51,585 nucleotides of DNA from Saccharomonospora sp. CUA-673 (GTDB lineage: Bacteria; Actinomycetota; Actinomycetes; Mycobacteriales; Pseudonocardiaceae): NCBI RefSeq assembly GCF_001942305.1, contig NZ_MKKE01000031.1, positions 1 through 51,585 on the forward strand, written 5' to 3'. Shown here one piece after another: positions 1 to 12,974 of the stretch; position 1 is the stretch's first letter; every line of letters begins with the position of its first letter. A program made the translations under genes and the position numbers. The notes beneath the pieces were generated by a model. That model ran no database searches. It saw nothing but the letters and a program-made list of their open reading frames with translations, and was not told where the DNA came from.

Positions 1-346
1 ATCAACGAAGCCCCTTGCGCCTCTGAGCGTGATAAACGAAACGAGAGGTCGAGGGATGACACGGACAGCGGCAAAGCCGCCCGCCCATCCCAGAGACCTG
101 CCCGCCGGCGAGGCACCTAACCCCCAAGCGCAGATCCCGCACACAGAATGCCAAAACAGCGACGTGAATCGCCAACACGGCGCCACAGAACGCTGACACG
201 ACGACGCAGAACGCCAAAACCGCGCCGCGAACTGCCAACACAACGACGCGAACTGCTGACACGGCGTCCACGAAATGCCAACACGGCGACGCACAATGCC
301 AACACGACGACGCGAAACGCTGACACGGCCTCCGTCCCGCGAACGG
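1..346 (-). repeat. 21-bp tandem repeat array with tail module (left copy)
   Basis: Positions about 148-346 hold roughly nine degenerate units of 20-22 bp with + strand core GCYRACACGGCGACG, separated by GAAT/GAAC. Positions 1-147 form a non-repetitive tail with a GCGGC-TTT-GCCGC-type hairpin. The reverse complement of the whole block matches 50830-51115 closely, both in the array style and in the tail (by eye about 85-90% in the tail). There are no unique spacers of constant length, so it is not a CRISPR array. The cobQ reading frame runs through it. Its function is unknown; I would call it a dispersed intergenic repeat. Confidence 0.8.
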
Positions 347-1873
347 CGCGTGACCTACCCGTGAACCACCCGAAGTGGGCAGTCCGGCGGGTACCCCGCC
401 CCGAACCAGCCCCATCAAGGCCCCCTCGTCGACGTTGTCCTCGACGGCGTCGGCAACGGAGTCGATCATCGCGTCACGCCGCTCGGCAAACCCGGGAGCC
501 CCATCGGCAGCAACCCACTCAACCCCAGCCTGCCGAGCAACCTCCCCGATCCAGGCCCGTCGAAAGGCATCATTCTCGAACACCCCATGCCACATGGTCC
601 CCCACGCAGCCCCGTCCCGAGCCCCGTCGAGGAATGCCTCAGCCGCGGCACCGGAGTCGAGATCGACGGAGGCGACCCCGTGGTGGATCTCGTATCCGCG
701 CACGGAATGCCCATGCCAGGACGAAACCGGGGTGGCCAACGTCTTCTCGGGGCGGAAGGTGACGGACATGGGCAGCAGTCCGAGCCCGTCGGTGGAGGGG
801 GTGGACGATTCGACACCGTCCACGATGGAGTGTCCGAGCATCTGATACCCGCCGCAGATCCCCAATACGGGGCGTCCGGCTGCGGCCCGCGCGCGGACGG
901 CGACGTCGATGCCCCGCTCACGCATCCACGCCAGGTCGTCCACAGTGGATCGCGTGCCGGGTAGGACGGCGACGTCGGCGGCGGCGATGACGTCCGGGTC
1001 GGCGGTGACGGTGACGGACACGCCGGGTTCGGCGGCGAGCGGGTCGAGGTCGGTGGCGTTGGAGATACGGGGGAATCGCACGGCGGCCACGCGCAGGGTC
1101 GCGCCGGCGCCGCGGCTGTGTCCGTCCCAGCCGGCGATGGCGAGGGCGTCCTCGGAGTCGATCCAGACGTCGGGAAGCCAGGGGAGCACGCCGAGCACGG
1201 GGCGTCCGGTCAGCTGCGTGACCGAGTCGAGGCCGGGGGCGAGCAGCGCCGCGTCGCCGCGGAACTTGTTGACCAGGAACGCGGCGATGTGCGCCTGGTC
1301 GTCCGGGTCGAGGATGCCGACGGTGCCGGTGAGCGCGGCGAGCAGGCCGCCGCGGTCGACGTCGCCGACCACCAGCACGGGCAGGTTCGCCTCGCGCGCC
1401 AGCCCCATGTTGACGTAGTCGCCCTCGCGCAGGTTCGTCTCGGCGGGGCTGCCGGCGCCCTCGCAGACGACGACGTCGAACCGCTCGCGTAGTTCGGCCA
1501 GTGCGGCGTGCGCGGCCCTGGCCAGCTCGCGACGGCCGGTGGCCCAGTCACCCGCGTGGAGGTCGCCCCACGGGGTGCCGCGCAGCACGACGTGACTGCG
1601 CCGGTCGCCGCCCGGCTTGAGCAGCACCGGGTTCATCGCCGACTCGGGTTCGACGCCCGCGGCCACGGCCTGCAGCCATTGCGCACGTCCGATCTCGGCG
1701 CCGTCGGCACAGACCATCGAGTTGTTCGACATGTTCTGGGCCTTGAACGGGGCGACCCGCACCCCGCGCCGCGCGAGCCAGCGGCACACCCCGGCAGCCA
1801 CTGTGGACTTTCCGGCGTCCGACGTCGTTCCTGCGATCAAGAGGCCACCACTCACGCCAGCACGGTAGTCCAC
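2..1873 (-). CDS. cobQ: Cobyric acid synthase CobQ, reading into repeat DNA
   Basis: Glutamine-dependent amidase of the cobalamin pathway that amidates side chains of adenosyl-cobyrinic acid a,c-diamide. The N-terminal synthetase domain starts with the P-loop-like GTTSDAGKST (about residues 15-24) and contains KAQNMSNNSMV and GAGSPAETNL. The C-terminal glutamine amidotransferase domain has the nucleophile Cys in LGICGGYQMLG and the later His in WHGVFENDAF. The usual length is near 500 residues. Here the open frame is 623, because the last ~115 residues are translated repeat (for example AVLAFCVVVSAF). The native end was probably near residue 500-510 (VPAGLPTSGG). The start may be GTG at 1873 or, better matching the family, GTG at 1855 (SGGLLIAG). 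The stop lies at the window edge, 2-4. Confidence 0.88.
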   Translation of the reverse strand: MDYRAGVSGGLLIAGTTSDAGKSTVAAGVCRWLARRGVRVAPFKAQNMSNNSMVCADGAEIGRAQWLQAVAAGVEPESAMNPVLLKPGGDRRSHVVLRGTPWGDLHAGDWATGRRELARAAHAALAELRERFDVVVCEGAGSPAETNLREGDYVNMGLAREANLPVLVVGDVDRGGLLAALTGTVGILDPDDQAHIAAFLVNKFRGDAALLAPGLDSVTQLTGRPVLGVLPWLPDVWIDSEDALAIAGWDGHSRGAGATLRVAAVRFPRISNATDLDPLAAEPGVSVTVTADPDVIAAADVAVLPGTRSTVDDLAWMRERGIDVAVRARAAAGRPVLGICGGYQMLGHSIVDGVESSTPSTDGLGLLPMSVTFRPEKTLATPVSSWHGHSVRGYEIHHGVASVDLDSGAAAEAFLDGARDGAAWGTMWHGVFENDAFRRAWIGEVARQAGVEWVAADGAPGFAERRDAMIDSVADAVEDNVDEGALMGLVRGGVPAGLPTSGGSRVGHAPFAGRRPCQRFASSCWHCASPCWHFVDAVSAVRVVVLAVRGAVLAFCVVVSAFCGAVLAIHVAVLAFCVRDLRLGVRCLAGGQVSGMGGRLCRCPCHPSTSRFVYHAQRRKGLR

Positions 1874-1954
1874 CCGATTCAGCGACCCCGGATTCGGGCA
1901 GTGGGCCCGTAGCCTGTCCCGGTCGGAGAAATCCCACCTTCAAGGGGACGCATC

Positions 1955-2752
1955 ATGCCCGTGAAGTCCGCACCGCGGCGCGTGCTCAGGCGCGCGCTGG
2001 CGGTCGCCGCGACCTCGCTGACCGCCGCCGCGATGCTGCCCGCCGCGACCGCGGCCGCCGCGGAGCCGTACGTCGTCGGCGGCTCGGAGGCGTCGGTGCA
2101 GGAGCATTCCTACGCCGTGTACCTCGTCGACGACAACGACCGGCAGTTCTGTGGCGGCACGTTGATCTCGGCCGAGCAGGTCGTGACAGCCGCACACTGT
2201 GCGGACGCGATGGACGTCGGCGATCTCGGCGTCGTCGGCGGCAGGCAGGACACGCGGACCGACGAGGGCATCGAGGCGGGCGTGCGCGACGTGTGGATGC
2301 CCTCCGGCTACGACAACCCCATCGACGGCGACGACATCGCCGTGCTCACCCTCGACCGTGCGCTGCCGTTCCGCGTCGCGGAGGTCGCCGATTCGTCCGA
2401 CACCGCCCTGTACCAGCCGGGCACGAAGGCGACGGTCCTCGGTTGGGGCCGCGTCGAGGAGTCGGGTTCGCCGTCGAACACGCTGCAGTCCGCCGAGGTT
2501 CCCGTGGTCGACGACCGGACCTGCGCGGACGCCTACACCGCCTACGACCGGCAGTCGATGCTGTGCGCCGGCTACCCCGAGGGCGGCGTCGACGCCTGCC
2601 AGGGCGACTCCGGCGGACCGTTGATGGTCGGCGACAGGCTGATCGGCGTCGTGTCGTGGGGCGAGGGCTGTGCCCAGGCGGGCAAGCCGGGCGTCTACAC
2701 CCGCGTGTCGACGTACGAACCGGACCTCGCCGCGCAGACCACCGCTCCCTGA
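1955..2752 (+). CDS. Secreted trypsin-like serine protease (S1 family)
   Basis: A 265-residue extracellular endopeptidase. The first ~36 residues form a signal peptide: Arg-rich start, hydrophobic AVAATSLTAAAMLPAA, cleavage near AAA-AEP. The mature chain starts close to YVVGG, like the IVGG of activated trypsins. The catalytic triad is visible: His81 in TAAHC, Asp127 in DDIAVL and Ser219 in GDSGGP. Asp213, six residues before the Ser, sits where trypsin Asp189 does and predicts cleavage after Arg/Lys. Cysteine pairs around the His and Ser suggest disulfides. A purine-rich AAGGGGA lies about 7 nt before the ATG. It stands alone, divergent from cobQ. The substrate is not evident. Confidence 0.93.
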   Translation: MPVKSAPRRVLRRALAVAATSLTAAAMLPAATAAAAEPYVVGGSEASVQEHSYAVYLVDDNDRQFCGGTLISAEQVVTAAHCADAMDVGDLGVVGGRQDTRTDEGIEAGVRDVWMPSGYDNPIDGDDIAVLTLDRALPFRVAEVADSSDTALYQPGTKATVLGWGRVEESGSPSNTLQSAEVPVVDDRTCADAYTAYDRQSMLCAGYPEGGVDACQGDSGGPLMVGDRLIGVVSWGEGCAQAGKPGVYTRVSTYEPDLAAQTTAP

Positions 2753-2787
2753 CCGGGCTGCGGCGCCGGTCCTGGCAGACTTGCCGG

Positions 2788-3240
2788 GTGACCGATCTGG
2801 TAACCCGACGCGGCCCCGACCTGACGGCCGCCGAGCTTCACGACCTGCTGCGACTGCGCGTCGACGTGTTCGTCGTCGAGCAGAACTGTCCCTACGGCGA
2901 GATCGACGGCCTCGACCTGCTGCCCACGACGTGGCACATCTGGGCGCCCGGCCCTGTCGCGGGCGAGGGTGCGGCCGGGTGTCTGCGTGTGCTGACCGGC
3001 CCGGACGGCGTCGCGCGGGTGGGTCGGGTCGTGACGGCCCCGTCCGCCCGGGGCACCGGCCTCGGCGCGCGTCTGATGGAGGCCGCGGTCGAGCACCTCG
3101 GCGACACCGAGTCGGTGCTCAACGCCCAGACGTACGCCCAGGGCTTCTACGCCCGCTTCGGCTACGTGCCCGAGGGCGACGAGTTCGACGAGGACGGCAT
3201 CCCCCACATCGCCATGCGCCGAAGGCCTGCCCAGACCTAG
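2788..3240 (+). CDS. GNAT family N-acetyltransferase, ElaA-like
   Basis: 150 residues from GTG at 2788, 36 nt after the protease stop. The N-terminus (LLRLRVDVFVVEQNCPYGEIDGLD) is typical of the ElaA subgroup of GNAT acetyltransferases. The acetyl-CoA binding segment follows as VGRVVTAPSARGTGLGARLM, with the R-G-x-G-x-G/A pyrophosphate loop. Near the C-terminus QTYAQGFYARFGYVPEGDEFDEDGIPHIAM matches the family end, where a Tyr acts as general acid. The acceptor substrate is unknown for most ElaA proteins. A 21-bp repeat cluster begins directly after the stop codon. Confidence 0.88.
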   Translation: MTDLVTRRGPDLTAAELHDLLRLRVDVFVVEQNCPYGEIDGLDLLPTTWHIWAPGPVAGEGAAGCLRVLTGPDGVARVGRVVTAPSARGTGLGARLMEAAVEHLGDTESVLNAQTYAQGFYARFGYVPEGDEFDEDGIPHIAMRRRPAQT

Positions 3241-3318
3241 AGCGCCGACACTGCGACGTGAATTGCTGACACGGCGTCGTGAATTGCTGACACGGTGGCG
3301 TGGGGTGCTGACACGGGG
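3241..3318 (+). repeat. 21-bp tandem repeat, short cluster
   Basis: Three units with an exact 21-bp period plus a partial fourth, each carrying GC(C/T)GACAC followed by GGCGWCGTG-type sequence. It is the same family as the arrays at 1-346, 29999-30062 and 50830-51115, but lacks the tail module. It begins at the base after the GNAT stop codon and ends just before the next gene. Confidence 0.8.
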
Positions 3319-3335
3319 TTGGTTAACGTTGTCGT

Positions 3336-3620
3336 ATGCCCAGACGCCATCGTCGATCGCGTGACGAGCGGCCCGGTCCCGCGATGAGCGGGTGGGCCCG
3401 CTCGGAGTCGTCCGCCGACGGCGACTGGTTGGTGCGCACCGTGCCGGGTGCGCAGGCCACCAAGACGTACCGCTGTCCCGGGTGCGACCACGAGATCAAT
3501 CCCGGGGTGCCGCACGTCGTGGCCTGGCCCGCCGACGAGACGGGGTCGGTGGCCGACCGCCGGCATTGGCACAACGGCTGCTGGAAGGCACGCGGCCGCC
3601 GCGGCCCGACTCGCCGCTGA
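3336..3620 (+). CDS. Small Cys/His protein, actinobacterial hypothetical
   Basis: 94 residues. After a basic leader, a core reads WLVRTVPGAQATKTYRCPGCDHEINPG, then PHVVAWPADE, then a C-terminal HWHNGCWKARG. The CPGC pair together with the later HWH..C could bind one zinc ion. I know this as a conserved actinobacterial hypothetical family, sometimes labelled ATP/GTP-binding protein without experimental support. The true start may be internal (ATG at 3384, MSGWARSE) since the first 16 residues are low-complexity Arg/Pro. It lies 83 nt upstream of the hydrolase on the same strand. Its function is unknown. Confidence 0.7.
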   Translation: MPRRHRRSRDERPGPAMSGWARSESSADGDWLVRTVPGAQATKTYRCPGCDHEINPGVPHVVAWPADETGSVADRRHWHNGCWKARGRRGPTRR

Positions 3621-3703
3621 GGCACAGAGCCGCCGAGTCCGGCGGGCCCCGCCCGACTCGCCGCTGAGCCCGTCGGCGGGTCGGATCGGGAACAATCGCG
3701 GCC

Positions 3704-4495
3704 ATGGCCGCACTCCCTCTCGTCCTGTTGCACGCGTACCCGCTCGACGCGCGGATGTGGAACGCCGTCCGCGAACCCCTGGCCGCCCACACCCGGCTGA
3801 TCACGCCCGACCAACGCGGGCTCGGCCGCAGCCCGCTCCCGGCCCCCGACGCGGACCCGGGCGCCGGTCCGAGCGCAGCCCCGAACGTCGATGCGGGCCC
3901 GAGCCTCGACCACGCGGCGCGGGACGTCGTCGCGCTGCTCGACCGGCTCGAACTCGACCGGGTCGTGCTGGGCGGCTGCTCGATGGGCGGCTATCTGACG
4001 ATGGCGGTGCTGCGCGCGGCCCCCGAGCGCGTCGGTGGACTCGTCCTGATCGACACGAAGGCCGACGCCGACGGCGACGACGCGCGCGCCAACCGGCTGC
4101 AGGCTGCCGAGCGGGCCGAGTCGGAGGGCACCGGGTGGCTGGCCGAGGCGATGCTGCCGAACCTGCTGTCCGAGCACACCCACCGGGACCAGCCCGAGGT
4201 CGCGGCGTTGGTGCGCGAGCTCGTCGACTCGCAGCCGCCCGCCGGGGTCGCCTGGGCGCAGCGCGCGATGGCGGCCCGGCCGGACTCGTTCGACACGCTG
4301 CGGGCGGCGAGCGTGCCCGCGCTCGTGCTGGTGGGGGAGCAGGACACGCTCACCACCCCGGACGCGGCGCGGGCCATGGCGGAGGCGCTGCCCGACGCGC
4401 GGCTCGAGACGATCCCGGACGCGGGCCATCTGACCCCGCTCGAGGCCCCCGACGCGGTCGTCGCGGCGATCACCGACTGGTACCCGGCGGCCTGA
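3704..4495 (+). CDS. Alpha/beta-hydrolase fold protein
   Basis: 263 residues with the usual fold marks: LVLLHAYPLDARMW (oxyanion-hole HG-like segment, here HAYP), then LITPDQRGLGRS, the nucleophile elbow GGCSMGGYL, the acid in PALVLVGEQDTLTTPD and the catalytic His in DAGHLTPLEAPD. It resembles the esterase/BioH/PcaD-like hydrolases. A Gly/Pro/Ala/Asp-rich insert (about residues 45-65) precedes the elbow and is variable in the family. The substrate cannot be deduced. It is probably cotranscribed with the small Cys/His gene upstream. Confidence 0.85.
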   Translation: MAALPLVLLHAYPLDARMWNAVREPLAAHTRLITPDQRGLGRSPLPAPDADPGAGPSAAPNVDAGPSLDHAARDVVALLDRLELDRVVLGGCSMGGYLTMAVLRAAPERVGGLVLIDTKADADGDDARANRLQAAERAESEGTGWLAEAMLPNLLSEHTHRDQPEVAALVRELVDSQPPAGVAWAQRAMAARPDSFDTLRAASVPALVLVGEQDTLTTPDAARAMAEALPDARLETIPDAGHLTPLEAPDAVVAAITDWYPAA

Positions 4496-5000
4496 CGACA
4501 CCGCCGTCCGGGTGAGCCGGCCGCGTGCGGCCGGCCGATCGTGACGGACGTAACGCCCGAACGCGACGCCCCGCGGAGGGGTCCGTGGCGGCTCCGAGGG
4601 CCGCCGTGAAGGGCCCGCGGAGGCCCCGTGGAGACCATGGCGGCGTGCGTCACACAGAACCCGACAAGCTCGACATTACGGGCCGCCGCGGCCGTCGATC
4701 CGGCCGCCGAGGCCGGTGCCGGAAGGGTGCCGAACCGGGCCCGATATTCGTCTCACCAGCACGTTCGGCGGTGTCGACACCGCTCCGCGGCGGCCGGTCG
4801 GCACCGCCGCCGAGTCGCCGTCGGGCCTCGCGTCGAGGGCCCGCGGAGCCGCCTCCGAAGGGCTCCGCGGCCCGCCGTGGAGTGATCTCCCCAGCCGGTG
4901 CGTAGCGCCGAAACCGGTGACGGCTACGATCTGTCGTAGCCAACGTGGGTCCCCGCCCGTGGCGCAGCAAGGATCGGGGTTTGAAGTGCAGGAGGCAGGA
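4496..5000 (+). other. Gene-free stretch upstream of ctaD with a strong hairpin
   Basis: About 500 bp of extremely GC-rich DNA. The open frames here are low-complexity Arg/Pro/Gly and I do not believe them. It contains a perfect 10-bp stem (CCGCGGAGCC at 4841-4850 with its complement at 4861-4870, 10-nt loop), about 130 nt before the ctaD start. Similar GGGCCCGCGGAGG blocks near 4610-4630 hint at a second hairpin. These could end upstream transcription or act in the ctaD leader. No clear promoter hexamers are visible. Confidence 0.5.
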
Positions 5001-8772
<3,772 letters not shown>

Positions 8773-8872
8773 TCGCGAACCCCTGACCGCGTGGCGGCTG
8801 GGCCGCAGGGCCGTTTGCCGGTTCGGCAACGAGAGTCGGCCGGAGGGCTCCGACCGTGGCAGGGTCGTCGAC

Positions 8873-9502
8873 GTGGCACAGACCTTCGATCGGGACTTCT
8901 GGGAACGGCGCTGGGATCAGGTGGTGCGCGAGCACCCCGGCGTGGTCGCCGCCCGGCCGCCCAACGGGCACCTGACCGCCGAGGCCGCCGGACTCGCACC
9001 CGGACGGGCCCTCGACGCGGGATGCGGGCACGGCGGTGAGGCGCTGTGGCTGGCCACGGCCGGCTGGCGCGTCGACGCCGTCGACTTCTCGCCGACGGCG
9101 CTGCAGGCCGGACGTTCGGCCGCGGAGGAGCTCGGGACCGACATCTCCGGCCGGATCGAGTGGGTCGAGGGCGACCTCGGTGTGTGGACGCCGGCGCCGC
9201 GCCGCTACGACCTCGTGGTCTGCCTGTACGTGCACATCGCCGGCCCGGTCGACGAGTTCGTCACCCGGCTCGCGGGCGGCGTCGCGCCCGGCGGAACGCT
9301 GCTGCTGGTGGGGCACCGGCCCGTGGACCCGGAGACCGGCGCGGATACCCCCGCGGCGGGGCAGACCCAGGTGTCGGTCGAGGAGGCCACCACCGCGCTC
9401 ACGGCGCTCGGCGGCTGGCGGATCGAGGTGGCCGAGGAACGCACCCGCGAGGCGGCCGGCACGGGCGTCGACGCCGTCGTCCGCGCCACGAAACCCGACT
9501 GA
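8873..9502 (+). CDS. Class I SAM-dependent methyltransferase
   Basis: 209 residues from GTG at 8873. It opens with TFDRDFWERRWDQVVREHPGV, a TehB/thiopurine methyltransferase-like start, followed by motif I ALDAGCGHGGEALWLA, the acidic post-I residue in VDAVDFSPTAL, and motif IV/V-like YDLVVCLYVHI and GGTLLLVGHRP. This matches the actinobacterial class I methyltransferases often annotated tellurite resistance/SAM-dependent. The substrate is unknown. It lies 100 nt after the PTH2-like gene and is followed by convergent genes. Confidence 0.83.
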   Translation: MAQTFDRDFWERRWDQVVREHPGVVAARPPNGHLTAEAAGLAPGRALDAGCGHGGEALWLATAGWRVDAVDFSPTALQAGRSAAEELGTDISGRIEWVEGDLGVWTPAPRRYDLVVCLYVHIAGPVDEFVTRLAGGVAPGGTLLLVGHRPVDPETGADTPAAGQTQVSVEEATTALTALGGWRIEVAEERTREAAGTGVDAVVRATKPD

Positions 9503-9547
9503 CCGGCACCCGACGCCCGGCGAGCCGCTGACGAGGCCGGCCGGGGC

Positions 9548-9927
9548 TCAGGAGGAGTTCTCGGCGGCCTTCCACACCACGTAGGCCTGGTCGCGTCGGT
9601 GGTCATGGCCTCCACGAACGTCTCGTGGTCGAACCCGGGCAATGTCTGCAGCCGTTCGATGAGCGCGTCGGCGGCCGGGTCGCCGCTCGGCACGGCCGTA
9701 CCGGTGCCGTCGGCGGCGGCGAGCATCAGGAATACGTCCTCGTCCGACAGTCCCTCCGGGATCACCCGGACGACGACGGCCGCGAGCTCGTCCCAGTCGA
9801 CGCGCTCCTCGGAACCGTCGGCGAGCTGCCGGCGGACTCCGGTGTCGTCGACGCTGATCGCACGGGAATGGGCGGTGGAGGAATCGGGGGACACGAACTC
9901 TCCCTTGGGTTCGGAGTTGTCGTTCAC
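9548..9927 (-). CDS. Conserved actinobacterial hypothetical (frameshift near 9595)
   Basis: Not recognised by function. After restoring one base near 9595 it is 126 residues and ends DRDQAYVVWKAAENSS; without it the frame runs on into antisense of the methyltransferase. The middle (ADGSEERVDWDELAAVVVRVIPEGLSDEDVFLML) looks globular and acidic. GTG at 9927 overlaps the dinG stop codon by 4 nt (GTGA), so it is translationally coupled to dinG. No signal peptide or membrane segment is seen. Confidence 0.65.
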
Positions 9928-12046
9928 CGTAACGCGGTGGGCTCGGCGGAAAGTCCGGGGGCGGAGGTGTCGGCGGCGTCGAGTCGTTTGAGGGCGTCGC
10001 GAGCGACGGCCGGGTCGTGGGTCGGCCAGAACGGCGGGATCGAGGCGCGCAGGAAGCCGCCGTACCGTGCGGTCGCCAGCCGCGAGTCGAGCACCGCCAC
10101 GACGCCGCGGTCGCCGGTCGAGCGGTGCAGCCGCCCCGCGCCCTGGGCCAGCAGCAGCGCCGCGTGCGTCGCCGCGACCGTGAGGAATCCGTTGCCGCCC
10201 CTGGCCTCGACGGCCCGCTGCCGCGCCGAGGCCACCGGATCGTCCGGCCGGGGGAACGGCAGCCGGTCCACGAGCACCAGCTGCAGGGACGGACCCGGCA
10301 CGTCGACGCCCTGCCACAGCGACAACGTGCCGAACAGGCACGTGCGTGGACTGTCGGCGAAGCGGCTCACCAGCGTCGACGTCGAATCGTCGCCCTGGCA
10401 CAGGATCTCGTGGGGCAGGCGTTCGCGAAGCTCCTCGGCGGCCTTCTTGGCCGCCCGCATCGACGAGAACAGCCCCAGCGTGCGGCCGCCCGCCGCCTCG
10501 ATGAGTTCGGCGATCTCGTCGAGCGTCGCGTCGCCGAGCCCGTCCCGGCCCGGGGGCGGCAGGTGCTTGGCGACGTACAGGATGCCGTTGCGGCCGTAGT
10601 CGAACGGCGATCCGACGTCGAGGCCGCTCCAGCGCAGTCCGTCGTCCGCGTCGTCGGCGGGGGCGGGCTTGTCGGTCGCGGTGCCGTCGTCGACCGGGGT
10701 GGGCGTCGGCTCGCCCGGCAGGCCCCACTGGCGGGCGAGCGTGTCGAACCGGCCGCCGAGCGCGAGCGTCGCCGACGTCAGCACGGTCGTCGAGCGGGCG
10801 AACACGCGCTCGCGCAGCAGACCGCCCACGGCCAACGGCGCGACGTGTAGCGCGGGCGCCGCGGCGAGGAGGAGTAGGTGTCGTTGGAGACCCAGACGAC
10901 GTCGGGCCGGTTGGCCTGGTCGGCGTCGAAGGCGTCGAGCAGCCGCACCGCCGTGTCGTGGATCTCCTCGACGGCCGAGCGGGCGAGCTTGCGCGCGGTG
11001 GCCTCCTCGATGTCCTCCTTGCGGTCGCTGCCCAGCGCCGTCAGACACCCGTGCGCCGCGTCGCGGACCACCCGGACCGCGCCGCCCAGCGCCTGCGGCA
11101 GCGCGTCGAGCCTGCCGGCGGGCGCGTCGCCCAGCACGAGAGCCAGCCCCTCACCGGCCTCGAGGAGCCGGTCGGAGGTGTCGGCGTCGATGATCCGCCC
11201 GCAGCGCCGTGTGGCCGACGAGATCGCCGCCGCGGTCAGCTCGGCCGTGGCCGCCGACGTCACCCGGTCGACCAGTTCGTGCGCCTCGTCGATGACCACG
11301 ACGTCGTGCTCGGGCAGCACCCGCTGTTCCTGCAGCGCATCGATGGCGAGCAGCGCGTGGTTGGTGACGACCACGTCCACGCGGCCCGCGTCGGCGCGCG
11401 CCTTCTCGGCGAAACAGTCGTCGCCCACGGGGCAGCGCGACGCGCCGAGGCATTCGCGGGCGCTGACCGACACCTGCCGCCACGCCTGCTCGGACACGCC
11501 GGGCACCAGTTCGGTGCGGTCGCCGGACTCGGTCTCCGAGGACCACTCGTGCAGTCGCTTCACCTCGCGGCCGATGCGCGAGACGGTGAACGCGTCGAAC
11601 AGGCCGCTGTCCTCGGGCTCCTCGGGCGCGCCCGCGTGGACGCGATGCATGCACAGGTAGTTGCGGCGACCCTTGAGGATCGCGAACGTGGGCTCGCGGC
11701 CGAGCGGCTTCGTCAGCGCCTTCGCCAGCCGGGGCAGATCACGGTCGACGAGCTGGTTCTGCAGCGCGATCGTCGCCGTCGACACCACGACCGTCGTGTG
11801 CTTCTCGACCGCGTGCCGGATGGCCGGGACGAGATAGGCCAGCGACTTGCCGGTGCCCGTGCCCGCCTGCACGGCGAGATGCTCGCCGGTGCGGATCGAC
11901 CGGGCCACCGCGTCGGCCATCTGCGCCTGCCCGTCGCGTTCGGAGCCACCCACCGCGTCGACGCCGGTGGTGAGCAGCTCACGGACACCGGGCAGTTCCC
12001 GGGCCTTGCGCAGGGTGCTGATCTCGGCGGGCACGGTGTCCCACAC
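9924..12046 (-). CDS. DinG/XPD-like ATP-dependent DNA helicase (frameshift near 10865)
   Basis: Superfamily 2 helicase, likely 5'-3', used in repair of damaged or structured DNA. Visible in order are the Walker A AGTGTGKSLAY, motif Ia TATIALQNQL, a cluster of four Cys typical of XPD/DinG Fe-S domains (NYLCMH, then ECLGASRCPVGDDCF), the DEAH box VVVIDEAHEL, and C-terminal helicase motifs (TSATL, LFGTLSLWQGVDVPG, QGAGRLHRS). One base is missing near 10865, separating SNDTYSSS from AAPALHVAPLAVG. Repaired, the length is about 707 residues. The start is GTG at 12046, with another GTG (VPAEIS) four codons later. The coupled hypothetical follows. Confidence 0.9.
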
Positions 12047-12176
12047 TAGCGGCAGGGCCTGTCGAAAACGGGTCAGACCGGGCGGTCACACGGCCGGGTG
12101 GTGTGCGGTAAGGCCGGTCAGGTCCGAGTGCGCGGCTGCCGATGTCGGGAAAAGGTGCGACTCGGGAGGACATCAC

Positions 12177-12860
12177 ATGGCACACAGGTTCCACGCCGGA
12201 CGTGCGGCACGGATGGCGGCGACGGGTGCCGCGACGGCGCTCGTGCTCACGGCCGTGCTGCCGGCCGCTGCGCAGGCCCAGGAGCAGGAGCAACCCGCGG
12301 CCTTCGGATCGGTCGGACTGGTCGACGTCGTGCACGAGGGCAACGAGGTGCGCGTCGGCCCGATCGCCGACTGCGACGTCGACGAGCAGCCCGAGAACAG
12401 CACCCCGGGTGTCGACGTCGGCGGCGGCGACCTCGCCCGCTACGGCAGCGGCGAGACGACGTGCGAACGCGCCGACGGCCGCGCCTCGACCACGGCGACG
12501 GGGGAGCGGTTCTCCACGTCGATCCTGGAGGAGTACGGCGGGCCGGAGATCCGGGTGCGCTCGTTCACGGCGCAGTGCCAGACGACGGAGAACGGCAGCA
12601 GCTCGTCGATGCAGCTGTCCGGGGTGAGCGGCTTCGACCTGCCGCAGGAGATCCCGCCGAACCACGAGATCCTGATCCCCGGCGACGATGCCGACGCCGC
12701 GCCGCTGGCGAAGGTCGTGCTCAACGAGTTCACGGCGCCCGACCCGCCGGACGGCAGCCTCGAGATGTCGGCCGTGCGCATCCAGCTGTTCCCCGAGGGC
12801 GGCCCCGTCACCGGCGACATCCGCCTCGGCATGGCCGCCTGCGACCCCTACGGCGCCTGA
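12177..12860 (+). CDS. Secreted choice-of-anchor P family protein
   Basis: 227 residues with a clear signal peptide (basic start, AATGAATALVLTAVLPAAAQA, cleavage near AQAQ). The mature part matches the actinobacterial choice-of-anchor P family: conserved ...ETTCERADGRASTTATG..., VRSFTAQCQTTENGSS, the DLPQEIPPNHEILIPGD block and the ending NEFTAPDPPDGSLEMSAVRIQLFPEGGPVTGDIRLGMAACDPYG. Paired cysteines suggest disulfides outside the cell. Its biological role is unknown. No C-terminal anchor follows here. ATG at 12177 is 6 nt after GGGAGGA. Confidence 0.8.
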   Translation: MAHRFHAGRAARMAATGAATALVLTAVLPAAAQAQEQEQPAAFGSVGLVDVVHEGNEVRVGPIADCDVDEQPENSTPGVDVGGGDLARYGSGETTCERADGRASTTATGERFSTSILEEYGGPEIRVRSFTAQCQTTENGSSSSMQLSGVSGFDLPQEIPPNHEILIPGDDADAAPLAKVVLNEFTAPDPPDGSLEMSAVRIQLFPEGGPVTGDIRLGMAACDPYGA

Positions 12861-12872
12861 CCGCTCAGTGCT

Positions 12873-12969
12873 CCCGAGGGCCCCATAGTCGCATCAAGCG
12901 CAGCCGCGCGTCAGCGCGTCGTGGGGGGGGGGTCGGGCGACGGGTGGGCGCGACCAAAGGGCCCTCGGG
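12873..12969. terminator. Bidirectional terminator-like inverted repeat
   Basis: Arms CCCGAGGGCCC (12873-12883) and its exact complement (12959-12969) lie between two convergent genes. The first bases after each arm also resemble the terminator at 24952-24994 (see findings). No U-tract, as is usual in actinobacteria. The loop contains a G9 run at 12922-12932. Confidence 0.5.
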
Positions 12970-12974
12970 TGCTT

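Noticed and set aside
1..346. CRISPR array
   Set aside because: Units are 20-22 bp and adjacent, without unique spacers, and no cas genes are near.
148..762. Arg/Pro/Thr-rich ORF on the + strand
   Set aside because: Translation of the tandem repeat and antisense of cobQ; no RBS and no domain.
4525..4905. ORFs upstream of ctaD
   Set aside because: Low-complexity Arg/Pro/Ala composition from GC-rich DNA; no start signal or homology.
12921..12932. Poly-G run as a phase-variation tract
   Set aside because: It lies in the loop between convergent genes, not in a promoter or coding start, and run lengths are unreliable in this sequence.
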